DNA of 64,000 bases from an uncultured Clostridia bacterium. Its GTDB lineage: Bacteria; Bacillota; Clostridia; Oscillospirales; Feifaniaceae. The position numbers and the translations under genes are program-made. This document shows positions 16,760-25,141 of this stretch, in pieces (position 1 is the first letter of the stretch; every line of letters starts with the position of its first letter). Under the pieces are notes generated by a model. It did not search any database. It saw only the letters and a list, made by a program, of their open reading frames with translations, and was not told the DNA's origin. The stretch lies in NCBI GenBank assembly GCA_944376235.1, contig CALWCA010000002.1, positions 1 through 64,000 on the forward strand. Direction: 5' to 3'.

Positions 16760-17509
16760 ATGAATAAGTTTCAAATCGAAGAGCTCAATCTCTATTATGG
16801 CCAGTTCCATGCGCTTAAGAACATCACCATGGGGCTTGAGAGCGGCGGGATTACGGCCTTTATCGGGCCTTCCGGCTGCGGCAAATCCACGCTGCTCAAA
16901 ACACTCAACCGCATGAACGATTTGGTGGAGGGCTGCCGGATTGAAGGCCGGGTTCTGCTCGATGGGGAGGACATCTACGGGGAGATGGACCCCAGTCTGC
17001 TGCGCAAGCGCGTGGGCATGGTCTTTCAAAAGCCAAACCCCTTCCCCATGAGCATTTACGACAACATCGCCTTCGGCCCCAGAACCCACGGCGTGCGCTC
17101 AAAGGTGCGCTTAGACGAGATTGTCGAGCAGTCGCTGAAAAACGCCGCCATCTGGGACGAGGTCAAAGACCGCTTAAAGAAGAGCGCCCTGTCGCTCTCG
17201 GGCGGGCAGCAGCAGCGTCTGTGCATCGCGCGCGCCCTTGCCGTGCAGCCGGAGGTGCTGCTCATGGACGAGCCGACCTCGGCGCTCGACCCCATTTCCA
17301 CTTCCAAGATAGAAGAGCTTGTTACCGAGCTCAAAAAAGATTATACTATTGTTATCGTGACGCACAACATGCAGCAGGCCGCGCGCATTTCAGACAAAAC
17401 CGCCTTCTTCCTGCTGGGGGAGATGGTGGAATATGCTCCCACAGAGCAGCTTTTCTCCCTTCCGTCCGACAAGAGAACGGAGGATTATATTACAGGGAGG
17501 TTTGGATGA
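16760..17509 (+). CDS. pstB: Phosphate ABC transporter ATP-binding protein PstB
   Basis: ATPase of the phosphate importer, 249 residues. Walker [11 protein letters not shown]-loop [11 protein letters not shown] (the PstB-typical form), signature LSGGQQQR and Walker [13 protein letters not shown] are all intact. It starts 3 bp after pstA, and its last codons overlap the start of phoU. Confidence 0.96.
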   Translation: MNKFQIEELNLYYGQFHALKNITMGLESGGITAFIGPSGCGKSTLLKTLNRMNDLVEGCRIEGRVLLDGEDIYGEMDPSLLRKRVGMVFQKPNPFPMSIYDNIAFGPRTHGVRSKVRLDEIVEQSLKNAAIWDEVKDRLKKSALSLSGGQQQRLCIARALAVQPEVLLMDEPTSALDPISTSKIEELVTELKKDYTIVIVTHNMQQAARISDKTAFFLLGEMVEYAPTEQLFSLPSDKRTEDYITGRFG

Positions 17510-18189
17510 TGCGAAATCGTTTCGACGAGCAGCTTGAGCAGCTCCATGTGGAGCTCATCAAAATGGGTGCCCTGTGCGAGGAGGCCATTTCCTCCTCGGT
17601 CAAGGCGCTGCTGGAACATGACGAGCAGCTTCGGAAAAAGACCTTTGACATTGACGCGCAGATTGACCAAAAAGAGCGGGATATCGAGGGTATGTGCCTG
17701 AAGCTGCTGCTGTCGCAGCAGCCGGTTGCAAGGGATTTGCGCATGATTTCGTCGGCGCTCAAGATGATTTCCGATATGGAGCGCATTGGCGACCAGGCCG
17801 CCGACATCGCCGAAATCACGGGCTACATCAACGGGATGGGCGGACAGCACCGCCTGCCCATTGACGAAATGGCCCAGGCCACCATCAAAATGGTGACCGA
17901 CAGCGTGCAGTCCTTTGTCTCTCAGGATTTGGAGCTGGTGCATGCCGTCATCGCCTATGACGATGTGGTGGACGGCCTGTTTGACAGGGTCAGAGCCCAG
18001 CTCATCTCCCTGCTGGGGGCAGACAGCGCAAACGGTGGGCTGTATCTCGACCTGCTCATGATTGCAAAATACTTTGAGCGCATCGGAGACCATGCCACCA
18101 ACATTGCCGAATGGGTGGAATTTTCCCTGACCGGCGTGCATGCGCGCCAGACGGACAACAAGGAAATTAAGCAAAAGAAGGAATCATGA
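17509..18189 (+). CDS. phoU: Phosphate signalling protein PhoU
   Basis: All-helical regulator of 226 residues that links Pst transporter status to the PhoR kinase. Two PhoU repeats are visible, each with the metal-binding E/DXXXD-type helix: MERIGDQAADIAE and FERIGDHATNIAE. AGGGAGG (17494-17500) lies 8 nt before ATG 17509; an adjacent ATG at 17506 is an equal alternative. It overlaps the next gene by 4 bases. Confidence 0.94.
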   Translation: MRNRFDEQLEQLHVELIKMGALCEEAISSSVKALLEHDEQLRKKTFDIDAQIDQKERDIEGMCLKLLLSQQPVARDLRMISSALKMISDMERIGDQAADIAEITGYINGMGGQHRLPIDEMAQATIKMVTDSVQSFVSQDLELVHAVIAYDDVVDGLFDRVRAQLISLLGADSANGGLYLDLLMIAKYFERIGDHATNIAEWVEFSLTGVHARQTDNKEIKQKKES

Positions 18190-18845
18190 TTACATTTTCA
18201 GAAATAAAAAACAGCGAAGAAATAAGAACGTATATCGCCCTTGCCGATGAGTCTCTCGTGGCACTGGGCTTTACCGAGCACAGCTTTGCGCATGTGACGC
18301 ATGTGGCAGAGACGGTGAAATACCTGCTTGAGACGCTGGGCTATTCCCAAAGAGAGGTGGAGCTGGGCCAGATTGCAGGCTATCTGCACGACATTGGCAA
18401 TCTCATCAACCGGGTGGATCACTCGCAAAGCGGCGCCATGATGGCCTTTCGCATCCTCAAGGACATGGGGGCGCAGCCGGAGGACATCGCCACCATCGTG
18501 ACGGCCATCGGCAATCACGACGAGGGCACCGGCGTGCCGGTCAACCCCATTGCGGCGGCCCTCATCCTGGCCGACAAGTCGGACGTGCGCCGCAGCAGGG
18601 TGCGCAACCCGGAGGTTTCCCAGTTTGACATTCACGACAGGGTCAACTACTCGGTGCGCAAGTCGGTGCTCAAGATCAACGAGGAGCACACCATCGTCAA
18701 GCTCAAGCTGCTCATCGACACCAAGTATGGCTCGGTGATGGACTACTTTGAGATTTTTCTCAACCGCATGATTTTGTGCAGAAAGGCCGCCGAGCGGCTG
18801 GGGCTTTCCTTTAAGCTGATTATCAACGAGCAGCAGCTCATTTGA
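18186..18845 (+). CDS. HD-domain phosphohydrolase in the pho operon
   Basis: A 219-residue protein with an HD metal-dependent phosphohydrolase core: His in HVTHVAETV, the HD pair in YLHDIGN, and a downstream His-Asp around GNHDEG. HD proteins hydrolyse phosphate esters, often nucleotides; the substrate here is unknown. Its ATGA overlap with phoU and its place between phoU and the PhoP/PhoR pair tie it to phosphate control, perhaps through a nucleotide signal (inference). Confidence 0.85.
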   Translation: MITFSEIKNSEEIRTYIALADESLVALGFTEHSFAHVTHVAETVKYLLETLGYSQREVELGQIAGYLHDIGNLINRVDHSQSGAMMAFRILKDMGAQPEDIATIVTAIGNHDEGTGVPVNPIAAALILADKSDVRRSRVRNPEVSQFDIHDRVNYSVRKSVLKINEEHTIVKLKLLIDTKYGSVMDYFEIFLNRMILCRKAAERLGLSFKLIINEQQLI

Positions 18846-18863
18846 AAAAGGGGAGGGGCCAAA

Positions 18864-19541
18864 TTGATTTATCTCGTGGAGGATGACGACAGCATCCGGG
18901 GCTTTGTCGTCTATGCGCTCAACAGTCAGGGGATGGAGGCGCAGGGCTTTGCCCGTCCCTCCGACTTCTGGAAGGCGATGGAGCAGCGCCTTCCAGATCT
19001 GGTGCTGCTCGACATCATGCTTCCCGAGGAAGACGGGCTGCACATCCTCAAGCGTCTGCGCGACGCCACTGCCACAGCCAGGCTGCCGGTCATGATGCTG
19101 ACGGCCAAGGGCAGCGAATTTGACCGCGTGGTGGGGCTTGACGCCGGGGCCGACGACTACCTTCCAAAGCCCTTTGGCATCATGGAGCTGCTCGCCCGCA
19201 TTCGTGCGCTTTTGCGCCGGGCGGGGGAGGAGCAGGCGCCCATGACCTATACGGTGGGGGAGCTTGTCGTTTGCCCCTCCAAGCATCTGGTCGAGGTTGG
19301 GGGTAAGCCCGTGTCGCTGTCGCTCAAGGAGTTTGAGCTGTTGTGCGCGCTGCTGCAGGAGCGAGGCACGGTGCTCACGCGCGCGCAGCTGCTCGACCGC
19401 ATCTGGGGCTATGAATTTGACGGAGAGACCCGCACGGTGGACGTCCACATCCGCACGCTTCGGCAAAAGCTGGGCGCTTGCGGGGATTTGATTGAGACGG
19501 TGCGGGGTGTGGGATACAAGATTGGGGAGGACAGGCCGTGA
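18864..19541 (+). CDS. phoP: PhoP/PhoB-type response regulator
   Basis: OmpR-family regulator, 225 residues. The receiver domain has the acidic pair EDDD near residue 5-8, the phospho-acceptor Asp50 (LVLLDIMLP) and the Lys in MLTAKGS. The C-terminal winged helix has the recognition region TVDVHIRTLRQKL and the hallmark VRGVGYKI. The start is TTG 18864 with GGGGAGGGG upstream, because the coding frame has no ATG near the family N-terminus. Location after pst-phoU points to phosphate regulation. The stop overlaps the kinase start. Confidence 0.92.
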   Translation: MIYLVEDDDSIRGFVVYALNSQGMEAQGFARPSDFWKAMEQRLPDLVLLDIMLPEEDGLHILKRLRDATATARLPVMMLTAKGSEFDRVVGLDAGADDYLPKPFGIMELLARIRALLRRAGEEQAPMTYTVGELVVCPSKHLVEVGGKPVSLSLKEFELLCALLQERGTVLTRAQLLDRIWGYEFDGETRTVDVHIRTLRQKLGACGDLIETVRGVGYKIGEDRP

Positions 19542-21190
19542 GCATGACAGGAAAAATTTTCAAATCCATTATTGCCGTGGCGGCGGCCGTTTTGATTGCC
19601 TGCTTTGCCATTATTTTTGCGGTGCTGTATGATTATCTGACCGACCGCCTGACCTGGGAGCTCGAGCAGCAGACGCTGTTTGCCGCGCAGGGCATAGAGA
19701 GCGCAGGCATGTCGTATTTTGACGGCATGCAGGCTCAAAACCGCATCACCTGGGTGGGGGAAGACGGACAGGTGCTGTATGACAGCGCCGCAAGCGAGGA
19801 CGCGATGGAAAACCATGCGGGCCGCGAGGAGATCCGGCAGGCCATGGAAAACGGCACGGGCAGCGCCACGCGTTACTCCGATACGCTGGGGGAAAAAACC
19901 GTGTATTTTACCCGCCGTCTTTCAGACGGCTCGGTTGTGCGTGTTTCCAGCCAGCAGCACACGGTCACGCTGCTGATGTGGGGCATGCTTCAGCCGGTGT
20001 GCGCCGTATTTTTGCTCACGGCGCTGCTCTCGGCCTTTTTGGCCTCGAGGGTGGCAAAATGGATTGTCAGGCCCATCAATGAAATTGATTTGGAGCACCC
20101 GGACCAGCAGCAGGTCTACGAGGAACTCTCCCCTTTCCTTTCGAAAATTCACAGGCAAAACCGCCTGATTGCAAGCCAGGTCAAGGAACTCACGCGCACG
20201 CAAAAGGAGTTTTCCGCCATCACGGAGAACATGAGCGAGGGGCTTTTGGTGATAGACGCAAAGACCGAGATTCTCTCCTACAACGCCGGCGCGCTGCGTC
20301 TGCTTGATGTCAAGGAGTGCGAAATTGGCGCCAGCGTGCTGACGCTCAACCGCAGCGAGCCCTTCCGGCTGGCCGTGGAAAAAGCGCTGTCCGGAGAGCG
20401 GTGCGAGCAGACTTTCCCGATGGGCAACCGCATTTATCAGATTATGGCAAGCCCGGTTTACAAGGACGAGAACGTGGCGGGAGCGGTGCTGCTGCTGCTC
20501 GACGTCACAGAAAAAGAGGAACGCGATACGCTGCGCCGGGAGTTTACGGCCAATGTGTCGCACGAGCTCAAAACGCCGCTGACCTCCATTTCGGGCATTG
20601 CCGAGATGCTCATGAGCGGCATCGTCAAGCCCGAGGACGTGGGGCGGTTTGGCGGCGATATCTATCGGGAGGCGCAGCGCCTGATTGCCCTTGTGGCCGA
20701 CATCATCAAGCTGTCGCAGCTCGATGAGAACTCGCTGCCCATGGAAAAGGAGCCGGTGGATTTATATGACCTTGCGCAGCAGTGCGTGGAGAGACTCTCC
20801 AACGAGGCGCAGCAGCGCGGCGTGAGCTTTGAGCTCGAGGGCGACCATTGCTCCGTGACGGGGGTGAGGCCCGTGCTGGAGGAGATGATTTATAACCTGT
20901 GCGACAACGCCGTCAAGTACAACAGGGAGGGCGGCAAGGTGGTGGTCTCGGTCATGCCGCAGGGCGAGCATGTCAGCCTTTCGGTGAGGGATACCGGGAT
21001 TGGCATCCCCCTGGAGCATCGCGCCCGCGTATTTGAGCGTTTTTACCGTGTGGACAAGAGCCACTCCAAGCAAATCGGGGGCACGGGACTGGGCCTTTCC
21101 ATCGTCAAGCATGGGGCGGCCTACCACAACGCCCGCCTGACGTTGGACAGCCAGGAGGGCGTCGGGACCACGGTGAAACTTCTGTTTTAG
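19538..21190 (+). CDS. phoR: PhoR-type sensor histidine kinase
   Basis: Membrane histidine kinase, 550 residues. It has a transmembrane helix at about residues 9-33, an extracytoplasmic region, a second helix near 148-168, a short linker, a PAS domain (about 215-325), then HisKA with phospho-acceptor His342 (NVSHELKTPL). The ATPase domain has the N box (NLCDNAVKYN), G1 (DTGIGIP) and G2 (GGTGLGLSIVKHG). This is the PhoR/PnpS architecture. It starts at GTG 19538 overlapping the phoP stop by 4 bases; ATG 19544 is an alternative. A 20-bp terminator follows. Confidence 0.93.
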   Translation: MSMTGKIFKSIIAVAAAVLIACFAIIFAVLYDYLTDRLTWELEQQTLFAAQGIESAGMSYFDGMQAQNRITWVGEDGQVLYDSAASEDAMENHAGREEIRQAMENGTGSATRYSDTLGEKTVYFTRRLSDGSVVRVSSQQHTVTLLMWGMLQPVCAVFLLTALLSAFLASRVAKWIVRPINEIDLEHPDQQQVYEELSPFLSKIHRQNRLIASQVKELTRTQKEFSAITENMSEGLLVIDAKTEILSYNAGALRLLDVKECEIGASVLTLNRSEPFRLAVEKALSGERCEQTFPMGNRIYQIMASPVYKDENVAGAVLLLLDVTEKEERDTLRREFTANVSHELKTPLTSISGIAEMLMSGIVKPEDVGRFGGDIYREAQRLIALVADIIKLSQLDENSLPMEKEPVDLYDLAQQCVERLSNEAQQRGVSFELEGDHCSVTGVRPVLEEMIYNLCDNAVKYNREGGKVVVSVMPQGEHVSLSVRDTGIGIPLEHRARVFERFYRVDKSHSKQIGGTGLGLSIVKHGAAYHNARLTLDSQEGVGTTVKLLF

Positions 21191-21244
21191 ACGGCAGGAC
21201 GCGGCAAAAACGAAGCCTTTTTGCCAAAAGAGCAAACTCAAAGA

Positions 21245-21288
21245 AAAGAGCTTTCCAGCACATCAAACGATGTGCTGGAAAGCTCTTT
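21245..21288. terminator. Bidirectional terminator between phoR and the methyltransferase gene
   Basis: AAAGAGCTTTCCAGCACATC (21245-21264) and its exact reverse complement (21269-21288) form a 20-bp stem with an AAAC loop and T-rich flanks on both strands. It lies between convergent genes. Confidence 0.92.
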
Positions 21289-21349
21289 GATTTTATCAAT
21301 TCACGTTTGCCGCTTTGCCGCGCTGCGGTAAGGGTTGAAGAAAATGGGA

Positions 21350-22075
21350 TCAGAGGGCACGTTGCTGAGCGGTCCCTTGCCTCACAGCGCGCAGCATGGG
21401 CGTGTGGTCGTCGCCCGGCAAAAAACCGACGAGCTCCACCTGCTCAAATCCGGCCGCACGGATGGCGTCCATCTCATGTTCCAGCGTCAGGGGCGTGTCA
21501 AAATGGACAAAAACCTGGTCGTCAAAGCCGTCGCGCTGCCGCCTGCGGACACACTCGGAAAAGGCGAGCTCTTCCATTTCGGGGGAGGTTGCGATATAAT
21601 CGCATCCCAAATACACGCCGCCCGGCCGAAGAGCATGGTATATCCTTTCAAAGAGCGCGGTCTTTTGCGCAGCAGTGAAATGATGCAGCGATTCAAAGGA
21701 GACCACGGCGTCAAAATGTTGCTCTTGGAACTTTGTCAGGAAATAGTCGCCGCACACAAGCGTCAGGGCCCTGTCCGGGTGTTTTTGACGCAGCTTCTCA
21801 AGCATGCGCTGCGACAAATCCACCCCCGTCACCTCCAGAGAGGGAAACCGGGCAAAAATGGGGTCGAGCTCCAGCCCGCTTCCGCAGCCTAAGTCAAGCA
21901 GGGCCTTTGTGCCGTCGGGCAGCAGCTCTGCCATCCAGAGGTAATGCGCGGCCCAGGGGGACATGTGCGCCTCGTAGTCGTCGATGCGATCGTCAAAAAA
22001 TGATGCCATGGCCTCAAGGGGCTCGTCTTTGGTCTGCTCGAGCCACAGCTTGAAATTTTGGGTGGTCTGATCCAT
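21350..22075 (-). CDS. SAM-dependent methyltransferase (class I)
   Basis: A 241-residue Rossmann methyltransferase. Motif I LLDLGCGSGLEL near residue 49-60 binds SAM; the following acidic residue is in VTGVDLS, and motif IV/post-I segments DAVVSFESLHHF and LRPGGVYLGCDYI are present. The substrate cannot be told; it resembles the broad Methyltransf_11/25 group. ATG 22075 (MDQTTQNF) has GAGGAA just upstream; longer upstream frames lack methyltransferase character. It is monocistronic, with a possible promoter at 22140-22168. Confidence 0.85.
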   Translation of the reverse strand: MDQTTQNFKLWLEQTKDEPLEAMASFFDDRIDDYEAHMSPWAAHYLWMAELLPDGTKALLDLGCGSGLELDPIFARFPSLEVTGVDLSQRMLEKLRQKHPDRALTLVCGDYFLTKFQEQHFDAVVSFESLHHFTAAQKTALFERIYHALRPGGVYLGCDYIATSPEMEELAFSECVRRRQRDGFDDQVFVHFDTPLTLEHEMDAIRAAGFEQVELVGFLPGDDHTPMLRAVRQGTAQQRAL

Positions 22076-22139
22076 AAATTCCTCACAGTGCTTTTTTGGG
22101 GCGGGCTCGCGAGCTCCACAGACCTGCCCCTGGAGTGTC

Positions 22140-22168
22140 GTCATATCAATCGGGGGGAAAACATACAA
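22140..22168 (-). promoter_or_regulatory. Possible promoter of the methyltransferase gene
   Basis: On the minus strand TTGTAT (22163-22168) and TATGAC (22140-22145) are spaced by 17 bp, about 65 bp before the start codon. Moderate match only. Confidence 0.4.
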
Positions 22169-22221
22169 TCGGGTGTGAGCATACAATGGGGATGGGGCAT
22201 GGACGCAGGCAAGGCCTTGCC

Positions 22222-23526
22222 TTACGGTGAGGGAGAGAGCGAGGCGGTGAGCGTATCGCCCTGCAGGCCGGTGATGACGACCGGCAAAAGCTGCCCTGAG
22301 AGCCCGGGTTCCGCTTCCAGATGCACGGGGAGGTAGTTTTCGGTGTATCCCCGGTAGAGGCCGTTTTTGCACTCTTCGGCCAGCATCAGGTAGTGGTTTC
22401 CTGTTTGAGAAGCCAAAATGTCGCGCCGGACGGCATCGCAGGCCGTGGAGAGGGCCTTGACGCGCCGCGCTTTTTCAGGCCCGCTGAGCTGCCCGGACAT
22501 GACGGCCGCGGGCGTCCCCTTGCGCGGCGAGTAGGGGAAGGCATGGACTTTGAGGAACCGCGTGGCGGTGACGTATTCCACCGTCTGCAAAAACTGCTGT
22601 TCGGTTTCCCCGGGGAAGCCCACGACGATGTCGGTGGTCAGCATGACCTTGGGCAGATACTGCCGCAGCAGATGAACCGACTGGGTGTAACGCGCCGTGT
22701 CGTATTTGCGGTTCATGCGGGCGAGCACCTCGTCGCACCCCGACTGAAGAGAAAGATGAAACTGCGGGCAGATGGCGGGATGCTCGGCCAGGAACCTGGC
22801 AAAGGGCTCGGTCACGATGCGGGGCTCAAGCGACCCCAGACGGATGCGAAGCTCATTTTGCCCCGGAATGTGTGCGCACAGCAGTTCCAGCAGCTCGGAC
22901 AGCGAGAAGGTTTCCCCCTTACCGCCGCCGTAGGAGGCGATTTCGATGCCGGTCAGGATGATTTCCCGATATCCTTCGGACACCAGGGTTTCGAATTCCC
23001 GCAGAACGTCCTGCGGCGGCTTGGAGCGGATGCGGCCGCGGGCGTAAGGGATGACACAATAGCTGCAAAAGTTGTTGCATCCGTCCTGGATCTTGATGAT
23101 GGCACGGGTGCGGTCGCTGCGCACAGCCGACATGGGCTCAAACTCATGCAGCAGGCCGATGTCGTCAACTGGTGGGATGGGCGCCCCCTCGAGATGACGG
23201 CGCAGCAGGGCGGGCAGTTCTGGCTTGTGCAGGTTGCCCAGCACAAAGTCGACCTCCGGCATGGAGAGCAGTGCATCGGGCTCCATCTGTGCATAGCATC
23301 CCACCGCTACAACGACGGCGTTTGGATTTTGCCGCTTTGCGGCGCGCAGGGCCTGACGTGATTTTTTGTCTCCTGTGGCGGTCACGGTGCAGGTGTTGAC
23401 AACATACACGTCGGCCTTCTCTTCAAAGGGGACGATGCGGTCTCCCGCCCGTTCAAAGGCCTGCGCCATGACCTCGGTCTCATAGTGATTGACCTTACAG
23501 CCCAAGGTCAAAAACGCCACCGTCAT
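22222..23526 (-). CDS. mtaB: tRNA t6A37 methylthiotransferase MtaB
   Basis: Radical-SAM methylthiotransferase of 434 residues that converts t6A37 to ms2t6A37 in tRNAs reading ANN codons. The N-terminal UPF0004 domain has three cluster cysteines (LGCKVNHYE, NTCTVT, VGCYAQM). The radical-SAM CxxxCxxC motif is in DGCNNFCSYCVIPYARGR, quoted here in part, and a TRAM-like C-terminus follows. LGCKVN and the length fit MtaB (YqeV) rather than MiaB. ATG 23526 is chosen since GGGAG lies 8 nt upstream; ATG 23541 lacks a site. A perfect 16-nt palindrome (22207-22222) overlaps the gene end. Confidence 0.9.
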   Translation of the reverse strand: MTVAFLTLGCKVNHYETEVMAQAFERAGDRIVPFEEKADVYVVNTCTVTATGDKKSRQALRAAKRQNPNAVVVAVGCYAQMEPDALLSMPEVDFVLGNLHKPELPALLRRHLEGAPIPPVDDIGLLHEFEPMSAVRSDRTRAIIKIQDGCNNFCSYCVIPYARGRIRSKPPQDVLREFETLVSEGYREIILTGIEIASYGGGKGETFSLSELLELLCAHIPGQNELRIRLGSLEPRIVTEPFARFLAEHPAICPQFHLSLQSGCDEVLARMNRKYDTARYTQSVHLLRQYLPKVMLTTDIVVGFPGETEQQFLQTVEYVTATRFLKVHAFPYSPRKGTPAAVMSGQLSGPEKARRVKALSTACDAVRRDILASQTGNHYLMLAEECKNGLYRGYTENYLPVHLEAEPGLSGQLLPVVITGLQGDTLTASLSPSP

Positions 23527-23567
23527 TGAAAAAACTCCCATCTGCTTGTTGCTTTTCTATCAGGCCA

Positions 23568-23596
23568 ATTATAATGCAGTTTCGTTTTTCTGACAA
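23568..23596 (-). promoter_or_regulatory. mtaB promoter
   Basis: Minus strand TTGTCA (23591-23596) and TATAAT (23568-23573) with 17-bp spacing, 40 bp before the mtaB start. Its -35 is one arm of a palindrome shared with the divergent promoter. Confidence 0.75.
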
Positions 23597-23602
23597 TACC
23601 CA

Positions 23603-23631
23603 TTGTCAAACTGCACTCCGTCTGGTAAAAT
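23603..23631 (+). promoter_or_regulatory. Promoter of the HPr-like gene
   Basis: TTGTCA (23603-23608) and TAAAAT (23626-23631), 17-bp spacing. TGACAAT-ACCC-ATTGTCA (23591-23608) is a 7-bp inverted repeat made of this -35 and the -35 of mtaB. Confidence 0.65.
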
Positions 23632-23710
23632 AATTTGGTCAAATATGGGCAAAGGCCCTCAAACAGGCGGCGGCCTTGGCTGCGCCACAGAAAAGGAATG
23701 AAGCAGGCAC

Positions 23711-23956
23711 ATGACAACCCATACCATCAGACTGCGCAACATCTCGCAGGTAAAGGATTTTGTCAACCAGTGTTCCGGTTGCAGTTTTGAAATTATGCTG
23801 AGCTCAGGGCAGGCGGTGATCAACGCCAAGTCCATTATGGGCCTGTTTGGGCTTGATCTCAATGAGCCCATTATGATGCAGACCACGGGAGAAGGAGAGG
23901 AGCTTGCCGCGTTTTTGAAGGAAGTGGGCAAGTATATCGTGGAAACACAGGATTGA
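23711..23956 (+). CDS. HPr-like protein lacking the active-site histidine
   Basis: An 81-residue protein of the PTS HPr fold. The conserved second half is clear: NAKSIMGLFGLDL corresponds to the HPr segment around regulatory Ser46, then a GEGEEL segment and a C-terminal helix. The first half reads SQVKDFVNQCSGCSFEIML, so the GLHARP motif with phosphoryl-carrier His15 is missing. It therefore cannot carry PEP-derived phosphate in the usual way; a regulatory role of Crh type is conceivable but not shown. It has its own promoter, divergent from mtaB, and lies 41 bp before the Na/Pi cotransporter gene. Confidence 0.8.
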   Translation: MTTHTIRLRNISQVKDFVNQCSGCSFEIMLSSGQAVINAKSIMGLFGLDLNEPIMMQTTGEGEELAAFLKEVGKYIVETQD

Positions 23957-23997
23957 TGGGGAGGCCCCGAGGCGTCCCGCTTTGAAAAAGGGGGACG

Positions 23998-25011
23998 GTG
24001 CGGGTGTTGACCTATCTGCCGCTTGCCGGCGGCGTGGGGCTTTTTCTCTATGGGATAACGCTGCTCGGGGAGAGCCTTGAGCGAGCGGCCGGGGCAAAGC
24101 TCTCCCGGCTGCTGCGCCGCATGACAAGGGGACGGTGGCGTCCCATGCTGCTGGGGCTTTGCGTCACGGCGGTCATCCAGTCGTCCACAGCCACCACGGT
24201 GATGACCATTGGCCTGGTCAACGGCGGCATTTTGGGGTTGGAGCAGGCGGCGGGGGTGATTTTGGGCGCCAACATCGGAACAACGGCAACAGCCTGGCTG
24301 CTCTCGCTTTCGGAGCTGTCTGGGGGAGGGCTGCTGATGGAGCTGCTCAAGCCCTCGGGGCTTGCGCCGATTTTACTGCTTGTCGGCGGCCTTGGCTATC
24401 TGCTGGCAAAAGACAAGGGCCCTTCAAAAGCCCGCTCGCTGCTGCCGCTTGGGTTTGGCTTGCTGTTTTTGGGCATGAACATGATGGAGCAGGCGCTGCT
24501 GCCCCTGTCGGAAAGGGGGGATTTCCGTGCGCTTTTCATGCGCTGTGACTCTCTGCCGACAGGGGTACTGGCCGGCGCGCTGGTAACGGCGCTCATTCAG
24601 TCGTCCTCCGCTTCGGTTGGGATGCTGCAGGCGCTGGCCTCCACCGGAATGGTGCCCTTTTCCACGGCGGTCCCCATCATCATGGGACAAAATATCGGCA
24701 CCTGTGTCACGGTGCTGCTGGCCTCGGTGGGCAGTGGGCTCAATGCCAGGCGGGCGGCCATGGTGCATTTTTATTTCAATCTGTTTGGAACCATCGCCTT
24801 TTCCGCCTTGATTTACGGGGTAAAGGCAACGGTGGGTATTCCTTTTTGGCATGACCCCGTCAGCAGAAGCGGGATCTCTTTGTTTCACACCCTTTTTAAC
24901 GTGTTCAACACGCTTTGGATGATGCCCCTGCTCGACAGGCTACTGCATCTGGTGGAGCGCACGGTGGGAGGGCGTAGGGTGGCGGGGCTTGCCGAGAGCA
25001 GGACGGCCTGA
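23998..25011 (+). CDS. Na/Pi cotransporter family protein (NptA-like)
   Basis: Membrane protein of 337 residues with two PF02690-type repeats, shown by the paired signature loops VIQSSTATTV and LIQSSSASVG, each followed by GANIGT/GQNIGT motifs. These bind the phosphate/sodium in the family. Many bacterial members carry a C-terminal PhoU domain; this one ends right after the membrane region, so the domain is absent. Start GTG 23998 has GGGGG 3 nt upstream; GTG 24004 has better spacing. It may provide low-affinity phosphate transport beside Pst, though it is not in the pst operon. Confidence 0.88.
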   Translation: MRVLTYLPLAGGVGLFLYGITLLGESLERAAGAKLSRLLRRMTRGRWRPMLLGLCVTAVIQSSTATTVMTIGLVNGGILGLEQAAGVILGANIGTTATAWLLSLSELSGGGLLMELLKPSGLAPILLLVGGLGYLLAKDKGPSKARSLLPLGFGLLFLGMNMMEQALLPLSERGDFRALFMRCDSLPTGVLAGALVTALIQSSSASVGMLQALASTGMVPFSTAVPIIMGQNIGTCVTVLLASVGSGLNARRAAMVHFYFNLFGTIAFSALIYGVKATVGIPFWHDPVSRSGISLFHTLFNVFNTLWMMPLLDRLLHLVERTVGGRRVAGLAESRTA

Positions 25012-25038
25012 AGGATGCCGCCAAAAAGGACAGAAGAC

Positions 25039-25082
25039 AAAAGGGGGAGAGCTTGCAAAGGCAAGTTCTCCCCCTTTTTTTG
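25039..25082. terminator. Terminator after the Na/Pi cotransporter gene
   Basis: AAAGGGGGAGAGCTTGC pairs with GCAAGTTCTCCCCCTTT (one G-T pair), followed by a long T-run. It lies between convergent genes. Confidence 0.9.
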
Positions 25083-25141
25083 ACAGTCTTGTTGACGGCG
25101 AGGCTTTTGAAAGGCAAAAACGCCTCCCTGCTCCTGCACCG

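Noticed and set aside
22207-22222. 16-nt perfect palindrome AGGCAAGGCCTTGCCT at the mtaB end as a terminator
   Set aside because: It has no loop or T-run, so it cannot form a useful hairpin; probably chance or a weak structure.
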